Shown: positions 58,478 through 64,000 of the stretch, in pieces
Layout: each line of letters starts with the position of its first letter
How positions within the stretch are numbered: the first letter of the stretch is position 1
Source: Gymnopus androsaceus JB14
Taxonomy: Eukaryota > Basidiomycota > Agaricomycetes > Agaricales > Omphalotaceae
Assembly (NCBI GenBank): GCA_009733575.1
Contig: ML769691.1
Location: 16,948 to 80,947 of the forward strand
Reading direction: 5' to 3'
DNA length: 64,000 bases
Position numbers and translations under genes: made by a program
Notes under the pieces: model-generated
What the model saw: only the letters and a program-made list of their open reading frames with translations
Database searches by the model: none
Told to the model about the DNA's origin: nothing

Positions 58478-58797
58478 CAGTTTTCTAGCAAATGACTCCT
58501 GATGTTCAATTTCATAGCCTTGTAAATCTGCATTCTCTACTAGTAGTAGTTATATTTCGTGTTGAACACATGGTCTGAGGCAAGGCAATATAGGAAACTT
58601 GCTGTTCCTTTTGTGGGAGCCTACTCTCATATATTTATCATGATTTTTGAGCATATTCAAGTGCATATAACTGAGTTTTTCACTGTAACAGGCCCATCTT
58701 AACTATTTAAAAAAACGGTTTTTGGCCTATAGAGCCATATTTATTTTTTACCAACATATTCTGTAGATTGTTTTGGTTCAGGTATGATATATCTGAG

Positions 58798-59125
58798 TCA
58801 GGGCATACTCAAATACTTGTTACAAAAAATTTCCGGGCTCAAGTGGTGCTCTGCAAGCAAAAATATCACATGTTTTGCTTCTGGGCCTGTTTTGCTTCCA
58901 GGTTTGCTTCTGTACATTGCATGGCTCAACAAAGAAGCTGGGTTGGCAAATGAAATGATAAATCCAGTCAAGGTAAGAGCTTTAACCACATCAAACAGTG
59001 CTGCTCTGAGTAAAGCAAACAGTGTTTTCCTGTCAATGTGATTGAGCTCTATTATGTCCACTTCAGGGAGTTGCTGGATAACTTCTTAGATTATTGACAA
59101 TAAAATCTTTGAGCTTGTTTGGCAG
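58798..59125 (-). pseudogene. F-box/LRR-like fragment, copy 2
   Basis: Minus strand: LPNKLKDFIVNNLRSYP near 59,115-59,070 is a degraded F-box start, followed after a deletion by VDIIELNHIDRKTLFALLRA and FDVVKALTLTGFII at 59,061-58,960. These match VETIEFNDIDWQTLSPLLRV in copy 1 at 17,590. Internal deletion and shifts rule out function. It lies immediately left of the second glutamate dehydrogenase block, as copy 1 does for the first. Confidence 0.6.
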
Positions 59126-59474
59126 GGCAATGATGCAAGCGGGAAAGATTTGGGCACTTGAACTTTGGTGTTTCTTGCTTCTAGCAAACCATGTGACATT
59201 CAAATATGAGCAGTGCTTTAGCAACATGTATAAAGCTTGGATTAGTAAATCCAGTATAGACAAGATGTCCAAAATCAATCCAAAATGCCTAGGAAGGCTT
59301 TCAACATTCTATAAGAGGATTTTCACTAGTTCCTGTATCACTGCGCATGGCAAAGCAGTATCCAATGTCCATTCAGACTCCCACTTATTATAAAGTACAA
59401 TATCTTGCATACTACACCCATTCCCATTCCATTTTTATACAACTTCTATTCCCTTCTGGGGGCCCACTCCTACT

Positions 59475-61960
59475 CTACTTGGAAAGATCCCTAGCAAAAT
59501 GGAAAAAGTCTACACTCGAAGCGTTAACGCCGTACTTGTAAAGCTAAAAAAAAACATAACATCAGTAAACCTCGAGGAATCCAAATCGTCCTTACTCACA
59601 AAATGCGACGCAACCCAGCTAGAGAACAACGCCCTCTGATACGCCTCTGGCAACCGCTTCAACAACGTCTCCAACCCAATCTTCTCAACCAACGTCTTGG
59701 GTATCGCCCTCCTCATCACCCCGTTCCTACTCGGAACATCCTCAAACAAATCCGAGCTCTCCAATTCAGCCTGGAGGTTATTCAACGTCGACGAAAGCTC
59801 ATCCGAGATGGTCGTGCGCGGTTTAGCCCCTTGCAAACGCGTGTGCTCTTTCCACAGGCAGTGGAATTCAGCAGCAGCGTTTTCGGTGATCTTTTCTTGG
59901 ATATCTTTGACGTAGCTCTGGTAGAATTCGGAAGGTTTGCCGTTTTTGAAGATCATCAAGTCGACCTATTCTTGCGTTGAGAGAGCGAGACCGGCTAGGA
60001 AGAACTCGTTACACCAACTGGACTCTATGAATAAGATTTCGCACTTGAGAAGAAGAAACGAAACCAACCTTTGTTGGTACTCGAATCTTTAAACACAACC
60101 ACTTTACGCTTTTCGAGGAACAAACGGGCTTGTTGGGTGAGGAACAGGTTGGCGCCTTCTACGATGTACTTGAAATGAGGTTTAGCCTCGCTGTCGAAGA
60201 GCGCAGCCATTTTCGAGATTTTGATGGCTTCTATGGGCATTAGATTGACGGCTTGAATACACATTGTACAATCATATACCTTCCACCGCAAGGCACGAAA
60301 AAGTCAGCTTTAAACCTCAAATGAGCTCCATTACGGAAATCAGACCCGTCGAGAACGATTTCGCCGGCTACGCTATATCAGCCTTTGCTCATAAAGAAAC
60401 ACTTGAACAACGTACATCCTGCTCCTCAATCTTCACCAAATACCCATCCTTGCTCAACCTCGTCCTATTAAAGTGCGCCACAGTCAAACGCTTTTTCGCC
60501 AGACGAACGAGTTCTTCGTGATCGAGCCCAACTGGGTCAGCAAGGACACCACTTCCATCGATTATGGCGACGGTTTTGTCGGAGCTGAGTAGGATTTCAT
60601 CTACAAGAGAGATAAACGTTAGCTTGAGCGTAACAAGCCAAAGAAGAACGTATACTCACTCGATCCAAGATCCCCATCCGGTCCTCCCGTCTGCACTTTT
60701 GTTCTCATTCTCCTTCAACCCCAGCTGCTTATAGATACCCAACACATACTGCCTGATACTCAGCGAAGTCATACCATACGTGTCGTGTGGGACTCCACCG
60801 AGTGTCTGGGCGCCTCGGTCGCGGGCGTGGAGCGCAACCCAGTCCATCATATCCGCTGTACAACAAATATGAATGAGCACTTTGGAAGGGAAGAGGAAAG
60901 TATCAACGAACCATCAGGACCAAAGAACAACAACCGTAGCTTTTTTGTACAAGTCGACTAGCGCCTCCTTGATTCCGGGTGTTTTACCTGGGATTAGCAG
61001 GTCGACGATTGCCTATGACAACGACGTTAGTGTGAGCACATGTAGAAGGAGAGCACACGTACATCGACATATTTCTCAAAAAAAAAACCCTCGACGTAGC
61101 CCCAAGCGAAGGCAATATCGTACCAATGGCTCCTCCCTCGGGAATATCCTTATTCTTCAACCACTGGGTCGAAGCCAAGTTGTAATTTTCGTCAAACCTA
61201 CACATGTCGTCGTCATCAGTGTATGTACAACCAAAAAGAGAGAGCGAGACACCTACAGCATCCTTTGATTAATCGAATACATCTCCTTATTCCTACTCAT
61301 CACAATCCTAATCCCTCCCCTCGCCACATCCTTAAACCTAATATGGAACCCTCTAGACTCATTCCCAATAACGAAAAACATCGCAAACGGCTTCTTTTGG
61401 ATATTCGACCTCGGGTAAAAACCCCGGATCCAAGCAAAATGATAAAGCGACCTTTGTGGGTTGGTAGAAATTGGTTTTGAGGATATGTTTGTTAAAGACT
61501 AGGAAGGATTCGAGGACTTGGAGGGGGTATTTACTGGGGACTGTGCGGCGGATTTGTCGTAGAGCTTCTCGTCGGAGAGGGATAGGATGATTTGGAGGCG
61601 TTGATAAGAGAGGGCGGGCCTACACAGACAACGGTTAGAGATACACACATCAATTCAGTAGCATGGTCAGATGCGGGGTAGTGAACCATGGCAAAGTTGA
61701 CATAAAGAAGGCGAATCTGAATACCCAATGAGCACCCGTAGGATAACAGAACACTCGCAGACCTACCAGCTCCGAATAATTACAAATAACCTGCTAAATA
61801 CTCTCCTTCGTAAACGTTTCCTCCCCAAATCTCCTCTTGAGATTGTTCAACACTTCTGCATGCGCAGGTCATTCTCGTCCAAGACGTTTTTGAGCCGCAA
61901 GTAGGCCGAGCCGAGCCTGTTGCAAAAGCGTTGCGCAAAGATCAGGTAGCCTGCTGGACA
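59475..61960 (-). pseudogene. NAD-dependent glutamate dehydrogenase (GDH2-type), 3' part, copy 2
   Basis: Same orientation and exon order as copy 1. From right to left: FAQRFCNRLGSAYLRLKNVL (about 61,910), RLLYVNFAMVHYP (about 61,700), DVARGGIRIVMSRNKEMYSI (about 61,310), FDENYNLASTQWLKNKDIPE (about 61,190), ADMMDWVALHARDRGA (about 60,850), TGLDREELV-type residues (about 60,520), HFKYIVEGANLFLTQQARLF (about 60,180), and the end YGVNASSVDFFHFARDLSK with TAG at 59,477-59,475. The nucleotide-binding and catalytic middle is better kept than in copy 1, but frames still clash (for example near 60,700 and 61,400), and the N-terminal half is missing. A working gene is presumably elsewhere. Confidence 0.8.
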
Positions 61961-61964
61961 GATT

Positions 61965-62340
61965 CGAGTCAGGGAGCATTGAGCGCATCAAACAGTGCCG
62001 TTCTGAATAAAGGAGACAGTATTTGCCCGTGGACCTCGTTGAACTCTATCGCGTCCACTTTAGAGAGTCGCTACTCCTTCAGCAATCCAAGCATAGATCC
62101 CTTCAAAATTCCAGAAGCCGGACATCCGATGCTAGATGCGGTGTCTCATCGAATATCGCAATGAGCCGCTCTGATTTGTTTTGTAGAGATAGTGCATGGC
62201 CATCCAGCTCGAGGTTTTCGAAAATGCGACGCTGAGAGGGGACAACCCAAGGGCCAAGCCTTTTCGACAAGAGAACAGTTGGAGAGAGTATTTTTATCGG
62301 AGGAGGATACATTCTACGAGCTCGGTGGGCAGTGGAAACT
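61965..62340 (-). pseudogene. F-box/LRR-like fragment, copy 3
   Basis: Starts near 62,335 with FPLPTELVECIL (F-box), loses frame almost at once, then continues GPWVVPSQRRIFENLELDGH and RLIAIFDETPHLASDVRLLE and, after another shift, DAIEFNEVHGQILSPLFRTA-like residues down to about 61,970. Homologous to copy 1 over its whole length. It abuts the right end of glutamate dehydrogenase copy 2, so F-box pieces flank that block on both sides. Confidence 0.6.
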
Positions 62341-62844
62341 CCACTGCCATTGTTTAATGGTGATGGTCGGAAGCAGGAACGATTTGGGCGCTTGAAATCA
62401 GCGGTCGAGAGCGCTTTGACTGACTTATTCATTGTCAGAAAGCCGTGTAGCAAATGAGCTATAGCATTGCAAAGGAAAGGCTCGGACGTCGCAATTGCAC
62501 CTTTAAAAGGCCACCAAGTTCCATCTCCTGATTCTCGTGAGCTTCATTTTTGTCGGTTCACTTTTCTTCAGTTATCAGAATAATGACTGCCACCTTGTTA
62601 TTCCATGCATGCTTGGACAATTTCCCTTCGCGTCTAAATTCAGTCGATCTAGGATATTCTTCGCATAGGTAATAAGTAGGTATTCTTGACGAGAGTTATC
62701 ACTGGGCTTCAAATCGCCGATCGTCTCCGAGCACCTCACTAACTACGTTTTATATTTCTCCACTTTATTTCTATTGCATTGATAGGTCACCGGATCTCAT
62801 GTTGGTAACATGAGCGAAAAAGTGAAAGAAGTTGCCATTTGAAG
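62341..62844. other. No recognisable gene
   Basis: Intergenic-looking sequence without repeat or coding signal that I can identify. Confidence 0.5.
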
Positions 62845-63348
62845 TCATTCCCTCTCTCTATGAACCTTCTTCAGCTTCCCGTCGAGAACAACCAATGAAA
62901 GAACTCCAAATTCTTTGCCAGTTTGCTCCATAAATCTCACTATATTCTCCCTCGAACGATGGTGCGTCTCTACCCATTGATTAAGTTCCAGTCGAAGCTT
63001 GTCAGTAGAACATTTGTAGGTCATGTCGTTCGCAAATAACGGCTCTACTTCTTGTAATTCTTCCTTTACCTACCTCCCGGCTGCTCGTTCCATCCCAACG
63101 TGCAGCAAACCCATGACTTCTGTGCGTCCCACTCCCGAAATGTAGCATATGCTGCTCTCATTCACTCCATATTCTTTTAGCAATTCTGATTCAATGCGGT
63201 AGTTTTCTACCAGCGTGGAGCGAATACCAACCTGGCAGTACCTCCTGAGAGAATGCTCAGCTGGACTTTGATAAGACCTTGGACCTGCTAGAAATACATA
63301 TGGAGGAGTCTCAATTAAGGTACGATAGCTTGCAATGCGCATCTTCAC
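62845..63348 (-). pseudogene. Unrecognised 168-codon gene with one internal stop
   Basis: One continuous frame from ATG at 63,348 to TGA at 62,847-62,845, interrupted only by TAG at 63,072-63,070 (codon 93). Before it: IETPPYVFLAGPRSYQSPAE and ESSICYISGVGRTEVMGLLH. After it: EELQEVEPLFANDMTYKCST and a basic helical end, EFGVLSLVVLDGKLKKVHRE. Protein-like composition continues on both sides of the stop, so the stop is recent, a sequencing error, or part of an unseen splice. I do not recognise the family. It is divergent from the sedolisin gene, with 82 bp between the two ATGs. Confidence 0.5.
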
Positions 63349-63430
63349 CTAAATTTGGCTGGGTTTATAAACTCAATCGGGAAAGACTGTCACTAAGGTT
63401 CATCGCTCTCTTCCTCCTAGTGTCGCGATC
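63349..63430. promoter_or_regulatory. Short shared upstream region of divergent genes
   Basis: 82 bp lie between the ATG of the minus-strand frame and the ATG of the sedolisin. A TATA-like GTTTATAAAC occurs at about 63,362-63,371. That both genes start here is inferred; true transcription starts are unknown. Confidence 0.3.
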
Positions 63431-64000
63431 ATGGCCCTCTGCAAGCTCCTGAATCTCCTCTCAATCATAGCTGTGGCTTCTGCAGGTATGGTTGTACACG
63501 AGAGCCGTACATCCGTTCCAGCTGGATTCGTTAGCCAAGGTGCTGCACCTGCTAACGATATGCTCACCCTTCGTGTTGCTCTGACGTCCAGCAATATCGC
63601 TGGCCTGGAGGAAAAACTGATGTCCCTTTCTACGCCAGGGAGTCCTGAGTTCAGACAGTGGCTGTCAATGGAAGAGGTTCACTAATCTGTCTAATCATTT
63701 GCACGTATACATAGCTGACTTGTGATATAAATTTTGAAGGTCAAATCTTTTGTCCAACCTTCTTCGGAGACGGTTTCTGCCTTTTCCGCCTTCACATCTG
63801 CGAATGGCTCGAGCCCACCGTGATCTCACCGAACGGTGATTGGGTATCCATCACGCTCCCGGTCTCACAGGCAAACCAGCTCTTTGCTACCCAGTTTGAA
63901 GTATTCACGCACCCTGATATGTCGGATACGATCACGCGTACACTCTCTGTCTCTCTGCCGTCCGAGCTGGTTGGACACGTCGATGTAATCCATCCCACTA
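63431..64000 (+). CDS. Sedolisin-family (S53) tripeptidyl peptidase, 5' part
   Basis: Secreted acid serine-carboxyl peptidase family. ATG at 63,431 is followed by a signal peptide, MALCKLLNLLSIIAVASAG, then the pro-kumamolisin activation domain: MLTLRVALTSSNIAGLEEKL, STPGSPEFRQWLSMEEV, an intron at about 63,677-63,739 (its donor would be GTTCAC, unusual), KSFVQPSSETVSAFSAF, and after a one-base shift near 63,815 VISPNGDWVSITLPVSQANQ and LVGHVDVIHPT. The gene continues past the window, so catalytic Glu, Asp and Ser residues are not visible. The shift may be a mutation or a sequencing error. Confidence 0.8.

Noticed and set aside
1..64000. tRNA and rRNA genes
   Set aside because: I looked for T-arm GGTTCGA-type motifs with matching stems and saw none that convinced me; a dedicated scan could still find one.

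Overview
The window looks like nuclear DNA of a mushroom-forming basidiomycete (Agaricomycetes). The reasons are: a KDZ-superfamily transposase with its cysteine cluster, an SPT5-like KOW gene of the mushroom-expanded type, a NACHT-WD40 (NWD) gene with nearly identical WD blades, an alpha-1,3-glucan synthase segment, short introns of about 50-65 nt with GTAAG/YAG borders, and a sedolisin protease. Nearly every recognisable gene is truncated, frameshifted or interrupted, so this is a repeat-rich gene graveyard rather than a normal gene-dense segment. Gene identities come from reading translated protein by eye; no database search was run.

Layout. (1) 1,204-16,552: a discrete 15.3 kb transposon-like unit. 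It has about 800 bp terminal inverted repeats, each containing a 50 bp minisatellite array, and a flanking 7 bp direct repeat GTGGTAT. It carries a decayed KDZ transposase, unrecognised frames and an SPT5-like gene on the minus strand, and a large unrecognised gene on the plus strand, with a fold-back palindrome between the two gene sets. (2) 16.6-26.2 kb: a hAT-like non-autonomous element with an 8 bp duplication, an F-box fragment, telomere-like GGGTTA repeats, a decayed 3' part of NAD-glutamate dehydrogenase, a 1.1 kb element with 100 bp inverted ends, and fold-back elements. (3) 26.3-47.6 kb: a mosaic of pieces of large housekeeping genes lying between two inverted copies of a 383 bp repeat: dynein heavy chain (two pieces), GCN1, a Ser/Thr-rich protein, a possible peroxygenase piece joined to leucyl-tRNA synthetase, and a DUF726-like protein joined in frame to the alpha-1,3-glucan synthase C-terminus. 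(4) 47.6-58.5 kb: AT-rich CATAATG-type repeats, an AT-hook frame split by a palindromic insert, a probable Harbinger-type transposase fragment, and two NWD NLR-like copies facing away from each other around a 42-N gap that looks spurious. (5) 58.8-62.4 kb: a second F-box plus glutamate dehydrogenase block in the same orientation as the first, then a third F-box fragment. (6) 62.8-64.0 kb: an unrecognised gene with one internal stop, divergent from a secreted sedolisin that runs off the window.

How it fits together: the genes do not form a pathway. The common theme is mobile DNA (KDZ, hAT-like, CACTA-like MITE, palindromic inserts), repeated capture or duplication of exon blocks from essential genes, and later decay by nonsense changes, small indels and splice-site loss.
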